From NCBI RefSeq assembly GCF_000021305.1, contig NC_011772.1:844001-908000 (forward strand): a stretch of 64,000 nt of DNA. Reading direction: 5' to 3'. Position 1 is the stretch's first letter, and the number at the start of each line of letters is the position of its first letter. Under the pieces are notes generated by a model. The model ran no database searches. It was not told where the DNA came from and worked only from the letters and a program-made list of their open reading frames with translations. Position numbers and translations under genes: made by a program. Origin of the DNA: Bacillus cereus G9842 (lineage in GTDB: Bacteria > Bacillota > Bacilli > Bacillales > Bacillaceae_G). Shown here in pieces: positions 1 through 8,546 of the stretch.

Positions 1-2730
1 GTAAATCACCCTGCATATGGTTTTCTCACTTTTCCAGTTAGATCAGATTTGGTGATTGAAGGAAATGGTCATACTGTTGACTTTGGAGGGCTATGTGGGG
101 TTTTCACAGCTACTGTGGCGAATAAAATGAATCTTACTATACGAAATATAAACATTCTTGGAAGTAACTATTATGGACCGTTTCGGATGGATGCACCTCC
201 GAATTCTAACTCTGCTTTTATAAAATATGAAAACTTGAGTTATATAGGACCGCAGTTAACGTGTTCTTATAATGCGGATGTTATATTTGCTGGTAAGCTG
301 AATGTTCAATCGGTTGAAAAATACACGTCATTAGACGGAAAATCTATTCCAACTATCGGTACAGATACACAGCAAAATGTTGAAGCGACAAATGTGAAAT
401 TTCTTGAAGGTACTCATTATACTGGTAGTACTAAAAAATCAGCAGTATTTGGGCTATTTAATGGTGGAACAGTAGATGTAGGGAAAGATGCCATTATTGA
501 TGTTTCAGCATCTGATACTGGCGGAGAAAATCCGCAGGCAGTAATTGTAACGCAAGGGCAGTTTATAATCCATGACGGTGCAAAAGTTAACGTGAATACA
601 ACTTCAACTAGCAATCGAGGCGGAATACGTGTTGAAGGAACAAATTCGGGGATTACTGTAAAAAAGAATGCAGAGTTGAACATTAATACAAAAGGTAATC
701 TAGGTTACAATGCGCTTTATCTAGGACCAAGTGCAAATCTTAAAGTTGCTGATAGTGCGAAATTAACTGTGAAATCAGAAAACACATCAACTTCTACGCA
801 AGCAAGTGTATATGCAGGGAATGGAAGCTCTTTTATAATTGGTGAAAAATCAACGTTCGATGTACATTCCGATGGAACTGGATCAAAAAACCTTATTTAT
901 ATTGGTACAAATGCAAAGTTCCAATTCGCAAATGCTGAAAGAGTAAATTTGGCATTAGATAATTCTCATGCATCAAGTAGGCTAATTTATATGTATGGTG
1001 TAAGTGGAGTATTAGATGTAGATGTACAGCGTGTAAAAGCTTGGAAAAATGGTGTGTCAATCGATGATGATGATAAACCAAGTTACATCTGGAATCCGAT
1101 GTATGGAATGCAGGTTAAATATAATTATAGTGACGTTAGAGAAGCAGTAGGGAATTCATTAACTGAAAAAGTACAAAATGATTTCCGAGAAAACTTCCGA
1201 ACGCAAAACTTTAAAAGAGTACTATTTGAATATATTCCAAATGTAGCAGTTTCTATTGATGAATTAACAGATAATCAGAATAAAGAAAACAGTCATATTA
1301 TTACGGGTGTTACAAATCCAGGTGCGTTAGTGCGTTTATCAGGAGACGATGCAATTCCAAGTCCAACAATTGATTCTTCTGATATAAATATTTCTGAAAA
1401 GTATCACGTAGTTGCTGATAGTGAAGGGAAATATTCATTTACTTTGCCTAAAGGGAAATATTTAACGGCTGGAAATACAGTAAAAGCTTTCTCGTATTTA
1501 AATGGTAAATTTGCTGAGTCAAAAACAATTGTTAAGGATGAAACAGCTCCAGAAAAGCCTATTCTTGAGGAACCAATTAAAGATATATCCGAAAAGTTTC
1601 AAGGAAAAGCTGAACCAAATTCATTCGTACATATTTATAGTGAGGATGTGCTAATTGGATCGGTGAAAGCAGATGCTAACGGAATATATACATTTGTAAT
1701 ACCAGAAGAGAAAAGACCTTTAGTTCCTGGAACTAAATATTATGCAACAGCTACAGATGCAGCAGGAAACGTAAGTGAGAAATCTGATCTCGTTAGCGTG
1801 AAAGATACAATGCCACCGACAGCTAGTCCGGTTACTCAAGTAATCAAAATTGGGGATGATTTATCGGATAATGCGAAAGATTATGTAACGAATGTAAATG
1901 ATAATGCAGGTATTTCTGATAGTAATCTTTCTTACAAAGTTACGAAAAACCCAGATGTATCGAAAATAGGATATGTTGAAGCTGAAGTTACAATAACGGA
2001 TGCGGCTGGAAACGCAACGAAAGTGATTGTTCCTGTATTCATAAAAGATGATCAGGTTACGATTGGAAATGAAGCTGCCATACAGGCGAGGGATTTTGTA
2101 TCTGTTGTAGATGATGTGCCGACAGATGTGGAACAGTTAAAGCAGTTTATATTGAAAGAAGCAGAAGTGAAGGCGTGGGAACTTCCAGGCGGAGCTGATG
2201 TTACGAAGGAAGTTCAAATTGTAGATATAGGTGGTTTAACAAATCAAATTGGTGATTACACTGTAACTTTAAAAGTTAAAGATGTTGAAAGAAAGATTAA
2301 AGTAAGTGTAATTGGTGGGAATCTTGAGCTAATTGATGTGCCACAAAGTATTTCGTTTGGTAATGTAAAAGTTCAATCAAGGGAGAAAGTCTTTAACCGT
2401 AACGGTATGAAAGGAAAATTAATTGTTTCTGATAAACGTAAAGATAAGACTGAGTGGCAAGTTTATGTAAAGCAAACAAGCCCATTAATGAATACGGACA
2501 ATGATATATTACCTGATTCGATTGTATATAGTACAAATGGTATTGATACCGTATTAAATGAACAGTCTTACTTAGTTACTACTCATACTTCAACGAATAA
2601 TGAAGATGTTTCGTTTGATTGGAAGGATGACGAAGGGATTCGCTTACGGGTTACTTCAGGTCCAAATATAAAAGTAAATAAGAGCTATAAAGGTGAGCTT
2701 GAATGGACGTTAACGAATGCTCCAATTTAA
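1..2730 (+). CDS. Large WxL-domain surface protein, CscC-like (5' partial)
   Basis: The frame is open from base 1, so the true start and signal peptide lie upstream; 909 residues are visible. The N-terminal ~330 residues are rich in short beta-type repeats (VxxGxxxxxxI, N/G/T rich) like parallel-beta-helix surface proteins. Two Ig-like segments follow (around the TAPEKPILEEP and TMPPTASP linkers), then a C-terminal WxL domain with EWQVYVKQ and the closing LEWTLTNAPI. WxL domains bind peptidoglycan non-covalently. The gene heads a cluster with a small LPXTG protein, two short WxL proteins and a DUF916 protein, the set described as Csc cell-surface complexes in lactobacilli. A polysaccharide-binding or adhesive role is inference. 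Confidence 0.85.
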   Translation, partial: VNHPAYGFLTFPVRSDLVIEGNGHTVDFGGLCGVFTATVANKMNLTIRNINILGSNYYGPFRMDAPPNSNSAFIKYENLSYIGPQLTCSYNADVIFAGKLNVQSVEKYTSLDGKSIPTIGTDTQQNVEATNVKFLEGTHYTGSTKKSAVFGLFNGGTVDVGKDAIIDVSASDTGGENPQAVIVTQGQFIIHDGAKVNVNTTSTSNRGGIRVEGTNSGITVKKNAELNINTKGNLGYNALYLGPSANLKVADSAKLTVKSENTSTSTQASVYAGNGSSFIIGEKSTFDVHSDGTGSKNLIYIGTNAKFQFANAERVNLALDNSHASSRLIYMYGVSGVLDVDVQRVKAWKNGVSIDDDDKPSYIWNPMYGMQVKYNYSDVREAVGNSLTEKVQNDFRENFRTQNFKRVLFEYIPNVAVSIDELTDNQNKENSHIITGVTNPGALVRLSGDDAIPSPTIDSSDINISEKYHVVADSEGKYSFTLPKGKYLTAGNTVKAFSYLNGKFAESKTIVKDETAPEKPILEEPIKDISEKFQGKAEPNSFVHIYSEDVLIGSVKADANGIYTFVIPEEKRPLVPGTKYYATATDAAGNVSEKSDLVSVKDTMPPTASPVTQVIKIGDDLSDNAKDYVTNVNDNAGISDSNLSYKVTKNPDVSKIGYVEAEVTITDAAGNATKVIVPVFIKDDQVTIGNEAAIQARDFVSVVDDVPTDVEQLKQFILKEAEVKAWELPGGADVTKEVQIVDIGGLTNQIGDYTVTLKVKDVERKIKVSVIGGNLELIDVPQSISFGNVKVQSREKVFNRNGMKGKLIVSDKRKDKTEWQVYVKQTSPLMNTDNDILPDSIVYSTNGIDTVLNEQSYLVTTHTSTNNEDVSFDWKDDEGIRLRVTSGPNIKVNKSYKGELEWTLTNAPI

Positions 2731-2786
2731 AGTGAAATATCTAGAAGCTAGAATGTAGATATTAAATTTAGAAAGGAGATAGTGTA

Positions 2787-3116
2787 ATGGTGAAGAAATA
2801 CGTCCTATTACTGATGATACTAGTAGTACCGGTGTTTCTCTTTTATGAAGAAGTATTGGCAAATAGTATGAATTCAAAAGCAGGAATTACTTTTTCAAAT
2901 AGTTATAATCCGTCAGAAATTGAGGATCCATTGATTCCAGATGGATCTAAAATAGTCGTCAATATATCAGACGACCGGATTACTAATAAGGTGTTGCCAA
3001 AAACAGGCGGACAAACCTCACTTATTTTGCAGTATGCAGGGGTAGGTTTATTGATAGCAGCCTGTATAACATTATTTCAAACTAGGAAAATAGAAACAAA
3101 AGTTTCTATTAAATAA
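2787..3116 (+). CDS. Small LPXTG-anchored surface protein, CscD-like
   Basis: A 109-residue protein with an N-terminal signal peptide (KK then a hydrophobic stretch ending near ANS), a short extracellular segment, the sortase signal LPKTG near residue 71, a hydrophobic helix and a positively charged tail (RKIETK). The start is fixed by AAAGGAGAT eight bases upstream. It lies 56 bases after the large WxL gene and 20 before the next WxL gene, so it is probably co-transcribed. Csc clusters typically carry one such small LPXTG protein, thought to tether the WxL complex covalently to the wall. That role is taken from the family; the sorting signal is seen directly. Confidence 0.85.
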   Translation: MVKKYVLLLMILVVPVFLFYEEVLANSMNSKAGITFSNSYNPSEIEDPLIPDGSKIVVNISDDRITNKVLPKTGGQTSLILQYAGVGLLIAACITLFQTRKIETKVSIK

Positions 3117-3138
3117 ATTAATTTAGTGGAGGTAAATG

Positions 3139-3879
3139 ATGAAATTAACAAAATTAGCATTAGCAGGAGCGGTATCACTTGCAGCGCTTGCAGGGGGAAC
3201 ACAAGCATTTGCAGAAGAAGCAGCTTCAATGAAGTCTGTAACGGATGTAATCTTTACAGAAAATGAAGGTATTACGGGACCGGTTGATCCAACGAACCCA
3301 GATGAAGTAGTTGAGCCGATTGAAGATCCAGAAAATCCAGACGATACACATGAGCCAGGAACCAATGGACCGTTAAGTATTGATTATGTATCTAATTTCC
3401 ATTTCGGAAAACAATCGATTTCTGGTCATGATAAAGTTTACTATGCTGAGTTAGAAAATGTAAAAACAGCATCAGGACAAACAAAAAAAGTGCCAAATTA
3501 TGTACAAATCACAGATAACCGTGGTACAAACGTAGGGTGGAAACTGACGGTAAAACAAGATGATCAATTTACAACTGCAGACGGTAAAAAGTTGGATGGT
3601 GCTGAGATTAAATTAATGAATTCAGTTGTAAACTCTGCAACAGATAAAAAATACGCGCCAACGGCAAAACCTGTAACGTTAAATCCAGACGGATCAGCAC
3701 AAGATGTAACGAGTGCACAACAAGGTCAAGGTATGGGAACATGGACAACTGCATATGGTCAAGATATTGAACAAGCTAAAAACAGTATTAGTTTATCTGT
3801 ACCAGGTACAACAGAAAAGGTAAAAGATGCAAAGTATAAAACGACATTAACTTGGACTTTAGAGGATACACCGAAATAA
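3139..3879 (+). CDS. WxL domain surface protein, CscB-like
   Basis: A secreted protein of 246 residues with a signal peptide ending in TQAFA-EE, an acidic proline-rich linker (NPDEVVEPIEDPENPDD), then one WxL domain. The first signature is GWKLTVKQ and the second, near the C-terminus, is LTWTLEDTP. Two ATGs are adjacent; the second, at 3139, sits at the better distance from GGAGGT (3128-3133), so I use it. It is about 60% identical by eye to the next gene, a tandem duplication. The expected role is non-covalent attachment to the cell wall as part of the surface complex; the ligand is unknown. Confidence 0.9.
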   Translation: MKLTKLALAGAVSLAALAGGTQAFAEEAASMKSVTDVIFTENEGITGPVDPTNPDEVVEPIEDPENPDDTHEPGTNGPLSIDYVSNFHFGKQSISGHDKVYYAELENVKTASGQTKKVPNYVQITDNRGTNVGWKLTVKQDDQFTTADGKKLDGAEIKLMNSVVNSATDKKYAPTAKPVTLNPDGSAQDVTSAQQGQGMGTWTTAYGQDIEQAKNSISLSVPGTTEKVKDAKYKTTLTWTLEDTPK

Positions 3880-3924
3880 TTTCTGAATATTGAAAAAGAA
3901 AAATAACGTAAAAGGAGAACTAAT

Positions 3925-4665
3925 ATGAAATTTACAAAAGTAGCAGTAGTAGGAGCATTCGCATTAACAACATTAGCGGGAGGAACATCAGCTTTCGCAG
4001 AAAAAGATGGTGGAACGTTAAATTCAAAAGCTTTTATTCAGTTTGAAAAAAATACAGATACGGTAGATCCAATTAATCCAATTAATCCGGATGAAGTAGT
4101 AGAGCCAATTGTAGATCCAGAAAATCCAGATGATACACATGAGCCAGGAACCAACGGCCCGTTAAGTATCGACTATGTATCTAACTTTAATTTTGACAAA
4201 CAAAAAGCATCTGGTAATAACGAGGTGTACTATGCAAAATTAGATAATGTGAAAAATAAAAAAACAGGTGCTGAAAGTGAAGTTCCAAACTTTGTACAAG
4301 TAACAGATAATCGTGGTACAAATGCAGGGTGGAAATTAACAGTAAAACAAAACGATCAATTTACAACTGCAGATGCTAAAGAGTTAACGGGAGCTACTTT
4401 AACGCTGAAGAACGGTACGTTAAATTCCGCAGCTGGTAGTAAGGCACCAACAGCTGCACAAAATATCGCTTTAACTCCAGGTCAAGCTTTTGATGTTGCG
4501 ACAGCCCAAGAAGAAGAAGGTATGGGAACATGGACGAATTCGTTCGGTGAATCAGTAAAAGATGGCGAGAAGAGCGTTGAGTTAAGTGTACCGGGTAAAA
4601 CGAAAAAAGAACAAGCTCAGTACACAACTTCTCTAACTTGGGAATTAAAAGACGCACCAATGTAA
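3925..4665 (+). CDS. WxL domain surface protein, CscB-like paralogue
   Basis: A 246-residue paralogue of the preceding gene with the same plan: signal peptide ending TSAFA-EK, acidic linker with the DPENPDDTHEPGTNGPLSIDY block shared with its neighbour, and a WxL domain with GWKLTVKQ and LTWELKDAPM. An AAAGGAGAA ribosome site precedes the ATG. The linker carries a small PINPINPDE duplication absent from the upstream copy. A strong hairpin terminator directly follows. The function is the wall-binding part of a surface complex by family; the division of labour between the two paralogues is unknown. Confidence 0.9.
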   Translation: MKFTKVAVVGAFALTTLAGGTSAFAEKDGGTLNSKAFIQFEKNTDTVDPINPINPDEVVEPIVDPENPDDTHEPGTNGPLSIDYVSNFNFDKQKASGNNEVYYAKLDNVKNKKTGAESEVPNFVQVTDNRGTNAGWKLTVKQNDQFTTADAKELTGATLTLKNGTLNSAAGSKAPTAAQNIALTPGQAFDVATAQEEEGMGTWTNSFGESVKDGEKSVELSVPGKTKKEQAQYTTSLTWELKDAPM

Positions 4666-4687
4666 TAGAAGCATTTAAGAGAAATAA

Positions 4688-4730
4688 CGAAAGAGATAAA
4701 GCTGTTTTTCAGTCTTTATCTCTTTCGTTT
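4688..4730 (+). terminator. Rho-independent terminator after the WxL pair
   Basis: A 14-bp stem CGAAAGAGATAAAG pairs with CTTTATCTCTTTCG across a 12-base loop, followed by a short T-rich stretch. It separates the WxL genes from the DUF916 gene and may allow partial read-through. Confidence 0.8.
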
Positions 4731-4765
4731 GTATATTAAACTATGGAATATGTGAGGAATATAGT

Positions 4766-5791
4766 ATGAAATATGTAAAGAAAATTATGAGTTTTTTATT
4801 GGCTGTAGCGATTTGTATAACTGTTTTTAATGTGAAAGTAGAAGCAGCTGAAATGAAATTTGCGGTAACCGCGGTCATTCCAGAAAATCAAGTGGATAAA
4901 AACCAAACATATTTTGATTTGAAGATGGAACCAGGACAAAAACAAACGCTGCAAGTACAAATGAAAAATGATACAGATAAAGAAGTAGAAGTAGAGACAA
5001 ATGCGAATACCGCAATTACAAATAATAATGGAATCACTGATTACAGTGTAGTGAATCCAGAGTTTGATACTACATTAAAGACACCATTTTCAAAAATTGC
5101 TAAAGTACAAAAGGAGACAAAAATTCCAGCGAAAAGTACAGTAGTAGTAAATGTGAATATTGAAATGCCTACAGAATCATATGATGGTGTGATTTTAGGT
5201 GGTTTATACTTTAAAGAAAAAGAAGATGAAGAAGATAAGAAAAAATCAGAAGGTGTGCAAATCAAAAATAAGTATGCATATGCTATCGGTGTTGTATTAA
5301 GAGAAACGGATGCAGAAGTAAAACCAGATATGAAATTAAATGAAGTAAAACCAGGTCAAGTGAATGCGCGTAATGTAGTGACAGCGAATTTACAAAATAT
5401 AAAACCAGCAATGTTAAAGAATTTAAGCGTAGATGCAAAGGTATACACTGAAAAAGGTAAAGATATACTACATGAAACGAAAAAAGAAAATTTAAGAATG
5501 GCACCAAATTCTAACTTCGATTATGCAATTAGTTGGGACAATAAAGCTTTAGAGCCAGGAACATACCGTCTAGAAATGAAAGCAACGGACGGTGACCAGA
5601 AATGGGAGTGGACCAAAAAATTTACGATTGAAGGAAAAGAAGCACAGAAGTTAAATGATACAGCTGTAGAGGCCAAAAAGGATTATACTCTGTACTATAT
5701 TATCGGTGGAATTTTATTACTTGTAGCACTACTAGTTTTAGTATTCTTGCTAGGAAGACGCTCTAAGAAAAAAGATGGCGAACAAGAATAG
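4766..5791 (+). CDS. DUF916/DUF3324 (WxL-binding) membrane-anchored protein, CscA-like
   Basis: A 341-residue type I membrane protein: signal peptide to about residue 27 (VEAAEM), an extracellular region with the DUF916 WxL-interacting domain (residues ~30-150, including GVILGGLYF) and the DUF3324 domain (~165-290), one transmembrane helix (YYIIGGILLLVALLVLVFLL) and a basic tail RRSKKK. DUF916/DUF3324 proteins co-occur with WxL proteins and are thought to bind peptidoglycan and WxL partners and hold the complex at the membrane. It is the last intact gene of the cluster, 100 bases after the previous stop and separated from it by a terminator. Confidence 0.9.
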   Translation: MKYVKKIMSFLLAVAICITVFNVKVEAAEMKFAVTAVIPENQVDKNQTYFDLKMEPGQKQTLQVQMKNDTDKEVEVETNANTAITNNNGITDYSVVNPEFDTTLKTPFSKIAKVQKETKIPAKSTVVVNVNIEMPTESYDGVILGGLYFKEKEDEEDKKKSEGVQIKNKYAYAIGVVLRETDAEVKPDMKLNEVKPGQVNARNVVTANLQNIKPAMLKNLSVDAKVYTEKGKDILHETKKENLRMAPNSNFDYAISWDNKALEPGTYRLEMKATDGDQKWEWTKKFTIEGKEAQKLNDTAVEAKKDYTLYYIIGGILLLVALLVLVFLLGRRSKKKDGEQE

Positions 5792-5841
5792 TAAACGATA
5801 TATATTGATGATGTAAGTACTATTAAGAGAATGATAGCATG

Positions 5842-5882
5842 ATACAAAACACTGTTAAGAAATAGTGTTTTGTATTTTTTTA
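5842..5882 (+). terminator. Terminator after DUF916 gene
   Basis: ATACAAAACACT pairs with AGTGTTTTGTAT (5842-5874) and is followed by a run of Ts. It is the end of the intact WxL cluster. Confidence 0.85.
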
Positions 5883-5912
5883 TAAAGTATTTGAAAGAAA
5901 GAGAATATTAGT

Positions 5913-5971
5913 CAGAATGGCCAATTTATAGATTCGCAAGGTCGTAAATTAACAGGTTTGAAAATTACGTG
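5913..5971 (+). pseudogene. Relic of a WxL domain (fragment)
   Basis: Translation of this stretch gives QNGQFIDSQGRKLTGLKIT and then a stop. That aligns with the segment just after the first WxL signature of the intact proteins (DDQFTTADGKKLDGAEIKL). No start or ribosome site precedes it. It is the remains of a third WxL gene, between the terminator and the next relic. Confidence 0.7.
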
Positions 5972-6091
5972 ATTTTGGAAAGTGTGTATAATATACGGGT
6001 GTGAAAGAGAAGGGTATGTAATATAACAATATTATTATATGATTTTTAAAATGTGCACTGCGTTATGAATGGGAAAAGAGGGCGATACAAG

Positions 6092-6423
6092 ATGCGAATT
6101 GGAAAAAAGGTGATAATTGTTATGATAATAGCAATTATTAATATTTCTTTATTATTTTCTAATCTCAATGTACTAGCGGTTGAGGTGTAAAAGAACCGCT
6201 AATTAATGCTATGAGGTATGTAAAGGGCAGTCAACAATATACGTTAGGTGAAACGGCTGTAGAAGTGGCTGCGTCTATTTCAAGGAATAACGAACCGACT
6301 GAAGTAGCTTGGAATGAAGAAACGAATGGTATCCGATTATTTATTGAGCCTAGTCCGCTTATTAAAGTTGGTATGGAATATAAAGGAAAGTTAGAGTGGG
6401 TGTTAGCAGATGTGCCGATATAA
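6092..6423 (+). pseudogene. Collapsed WxL gene: signal peptide plus C-terminal WxL end
   Basis: From ATG 6092 a clean signal peptide is read (MRIGKKVIIVMI, then a hydrophobic stretch to LNVLAVEV) and stops at 6188-6190. In another frame, open from 6184 to 6423, sequence matching the last ~75 residues of a WxL domain follows, ending GKLEWVLADVPI. An internal deletion and a frameshift have therefore fused the two ends of one WxL gene. Some translation of the C-terminal piece from ATG 6211 is possible, but it would lack a signal peptide. Confidence 0.75.
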
Positions 6424-6803
6424 CGCGGTATTCACGCAAGAAAAAATGCGTGAATGCGAGAGGAATGTTCGGTGATATAAATGGAAGAATATAGTATAGT
6501 TACATTAAAGGCAAAATAAACTCGCGAGGACTAGCAGCTTAATATATTGCCTTTTATTAGGGTGTATAGTCGTATTCAAGTATATACTAATTAATAACAA
6601 TCAATATAAAGAAAATTACTTGAAAGACAGTCAATTATTTTAAGACACGGTAAAAAATTGCTGTAATAAGTTATTAGTATTGCATTGTTAAAAGAGTAAT
6701 TTAGGGTTGAGTTACTCCAATTGATAAAAATCCTATACTTTGTCAATATAGTGATTTTATCGTCCATTATTTGTTGTTATTTTGCGTTTGTTGTTTTTGC
6801 TTT
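6424..6803. other. Gene-free stretch downstream of WxL relic
   Basis: No convincing coding sequence. It holds a hairpin ATTCACGC/GCGTGAAT at 6430-6455 and a pair AAAGGCAA/TTGCCTTTT spanning about 6508-6557 with a long loop, plausible ends of transcription after the relic gene. The rest is AT-rich. Confidence 0.5.
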
Positions 6804-6829
6804 GGCCTCCTTTAAGGAGGCCTTTTTTT
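6804..6829 (+). terminator. Strong hairpin terminator GGCCTCC-TTTAA-GGAGGCC
   Basis: A perfect 7-bp GC-rich stem with a five-base loop and seven Ts. A second hairpin, CCTCTTTAAAAT/ATTTTAAAGAGG at 6868-6910, lies just beyond the 3' end of the minus-strand lipoprotein gene and may end that operon. Confidence 0.8.
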
Positions 6830-6932
6830 GGGGAAACGGATGAAGTGCATCCTTACACATAATAAAGCCTCTTTAAAATCCCTATATGTTGGTGAATATT
6901 TTAAAGAGGAATGTATGATCTAACATGTATTA

Positions 6933-7529
6933 TCACTTACTGAAATACTCAGTTTTAATGTTCTTTTCCTTCAAAAACTTTTCAATTTCTTTTTGCTTCC
7001 TACCATTAGCTTTCTCAAAGCGCTTTGTAAAAGAGAAATCAGTTTTGAATAAGTTACGATCTTGAGCGAGTTTGTCTAATTCTTGATCTAGTTCTACTGA
7101 AAGTGCTGTAGATGATGAAATAAATTCATATATTTCTTTTGAAGGCTTTTTGTAATCATCAGGGATTGTATTGTTACTAATAAAATTATGGAAGTTTGTA
7201 TCATTTTGTTTCGCTAATTCTATTAGTTTTTGTAATTTTTCTCGGTCAGATTCAGTGATATTTTCATCGGATGTAGTGGATGAAAGTGGAACGATATTTT
7301 CGTCTAACTCTCCGCTATAATTTAAATAACTTTTTATATTTTGTTTCATTTCGTCTTCACTAATATTTTCATTTTTCTTTGAGGAACTAAATATATTTTC
7401 TGGAACTTTAATAGCAACATCTTTAATAGATTGGACATCGTTTTCTTCCTTAGGTTGTACACTGTTTGAACAAGCTGATAGAAATAACATTGTAAGTAAC
7501 ATGAGTGGATATAAAATATACTTTTTCAT
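6933..7529 (-). CDS. Secreted lipoprotein of unknown function
   Basis: A 198-residue protein starting MKKYILYPLMLL with a lipobox LSAC (Cys about residue 20), so it should be lipid-anchored on the outer membrane face. The rest is hydrophilic, predicted mostly helical and charged, ending with K/E-rich stretches (GRKQKEIEKFLKEKN); I do not recognise a family. It lies 21 bases downstream of the HAAS-domain gene on the same strand, so the two form an operon. A ribosome site AAAGGAG precedes the ATG. The pairing suggests a membrane-associated function with its neighbour; that is inference. Confidence 0.8.
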   Translation of the reverse strand: MKKYILYPLMLLTMLFLSACSNSVQPKEENDVQSIKDVAIKVPENIFSSSKKNENISEDEMKQNIKSYLNYSGELDENIVPLSSTTSDENITESDREKLQKLIELAKQNDTNFHNFISNNTIPDDYKKPSKEIYEFISSSTALSVELDQELDKLAQDRNLFKTDFSFTKRFEKANGRKQKEIEKFLKEKNIKTEYFSK

Positions 7530-7550
7530 ATTAATCTCCTTTTATATTCA

Positions 7551-8111
7551 TTAGTATCTTTGTAAAATAGCTAAATTCCATTTTAAATACTTAACTAAAA
7601 GTGAGTATATATGTTTTATTAATTGATAAGATATGACGGATATTAGTAAGCCGATGCAAAAAGCTATAAATACATTATAAACATCGGAATAACTGATTTG
7701 ATGAAACCCTTTAAAGAATCCTAATCCTATTAATAAGATAGGTGAAATAATTAATAATGGTGTAGCAATTATAAGTGCTAGAAGAAGCGGTAATAGAAAG
7801 AGTAATACGAAAAAGGCGATAATGATAAATATAAAGTTTAAAACACTTAAGCTCATAACAGAAAATAGTGCTGTCATAATATTTTTTAGGCTGCGTTTCT
7901 TGTCAGCTTTACTTATTACATATGAAATATTAAGTTCTTTAGCGATAGTTTTAGGATTTCCTAGCTTTTTAGAAATTTCCTCTTCAGATATTCCATCTTG
8001 TTTACCACTAATAAAATGAGTTTCGTACTCCGAGATAATATCCTCCTTTTCTGAATTAGGCATATTCCGTAGGGAAGAACTAAGTTGTTCTAAAAATTCA
8101 CTTTTGTTCAT
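7551..8111 (-). CDS. HAAS/DUF1700-domain membrane protein
   Basis: A 186-residue protein. The N-terminal ~65 residues (MNKSEFLEQLSSSLRNMP, then DIISEYETHF and KLGNPKTIAKEL) match the cytoplasmic HAAS/DUF1700 domain, usually found next to PadR-type regulators; three to four transmembrane helices follow. The nominal GTG at 8120 abuts the Shine-Dalgarno sequence, so ATG 8111 is preferred. No padR gene lies beside it here, which is unusual for the family. It is probably the first gene of an operon with the lipoprotein. The exact function is unknown. Confidence 0.8.
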   Translation of the reverse strand: MNKSEFLEQLSSSLRNMPNSEKEDIISEYETHFISGKQDGISEEEISKKLGNPKTIAKELNISYVISKADKKRSLKNIMTALFSVMSLSVLNFIFIIIAFFVLLFLLPLLLALIIATPLLIISPILLIGLGFFKGFHQISYSDVYNVFIAFCIGLLISVISYQLIKHIYSLLVKYLKWNLAILQRY

Positions 8112-8120
8112 AACGATCAC

Positions 8121-8384
8121 TTTCCTTTATAAAATGATGAATTATGGCTGAAAATCCTATCTTTTTTCTAAACAGCACACACAATCTATATCTACTTTTT
8201 GAAAGGAGATATACTAATTGCGAATAACATTCCAAATAATGGGTATTCCATTATTTACAAATATATCACTTACTATTGTTCTTTGCAAGGTACTATAAGA
8301 TTGTTTAATATTATAAATGGGTGAAAATATTTTTGCGTATTTTTAGAAGAGATATAAAAATGTTATTTTAAGATAAACAAAAGG
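8121..8384. other. Intergenic region with a possible 26-codon micro-ORF
   Basis: No recognised gene. A TTG-initiated ORF at 8218-8298 (26 residues, starting RITFQIMGIPLF) is preceded by AAAGGAGATATACTAA at ideal spacing on the plus strand. It could be a real small hydrophobic peptide or a relic. The minus-strand promoter for the HAAS operon must also lie here, but no clear boxes were chosen. Confidence 0.3.
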
Positions 8385-8399
8385 TTGTAAGCGCATTCT
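8385..8399. promoter_or_regulatory. cre site (CcpA) upstream of alsS
   Basis: TTGTAAGCGCATTCT fits the catabolite-responsive element consensus WTGNAANCGNWNNCW at every fixed position. Its centre lies about 80 bases before the predicted start of alsS transcription, the arrangement used for CcpA activation of overflow-metabolism genes such as ackA. Activation of alsSD by CcpA is therefore expected, but inferred. Confidence 0.7.
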
Positions 8400-8434
8400 T
8401 TAAAACTTGTCAAAATAATTTCAAATTCATATTG

Positions 8435-8463
8435 TTGGAAAAATAATGCATTTGTAATATAAT
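8435..8463 (+). promoter_or_regulatory. Sigma-A promoter of alsSD
   Basis: TTGGAA (8435-8440), 17-base spacer, TATAAT (8458-8463). It is followed at 8475-8500 by an inverted repeat TTCACC-N14-GGTGAA, whose spacer contains TTAATTAA. That repeat lies within the first transcribed bases and could be a repressor operator or leader hairpin. Confidence 0.7.
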
Positions 8464-8546
8464 GATAAAGATACTTCACCAGCTTAATTAACTAGGTGAA
8501 ATTAAAATCTTTATTACACACATTATGAAATAAAGGGATGATTAGT

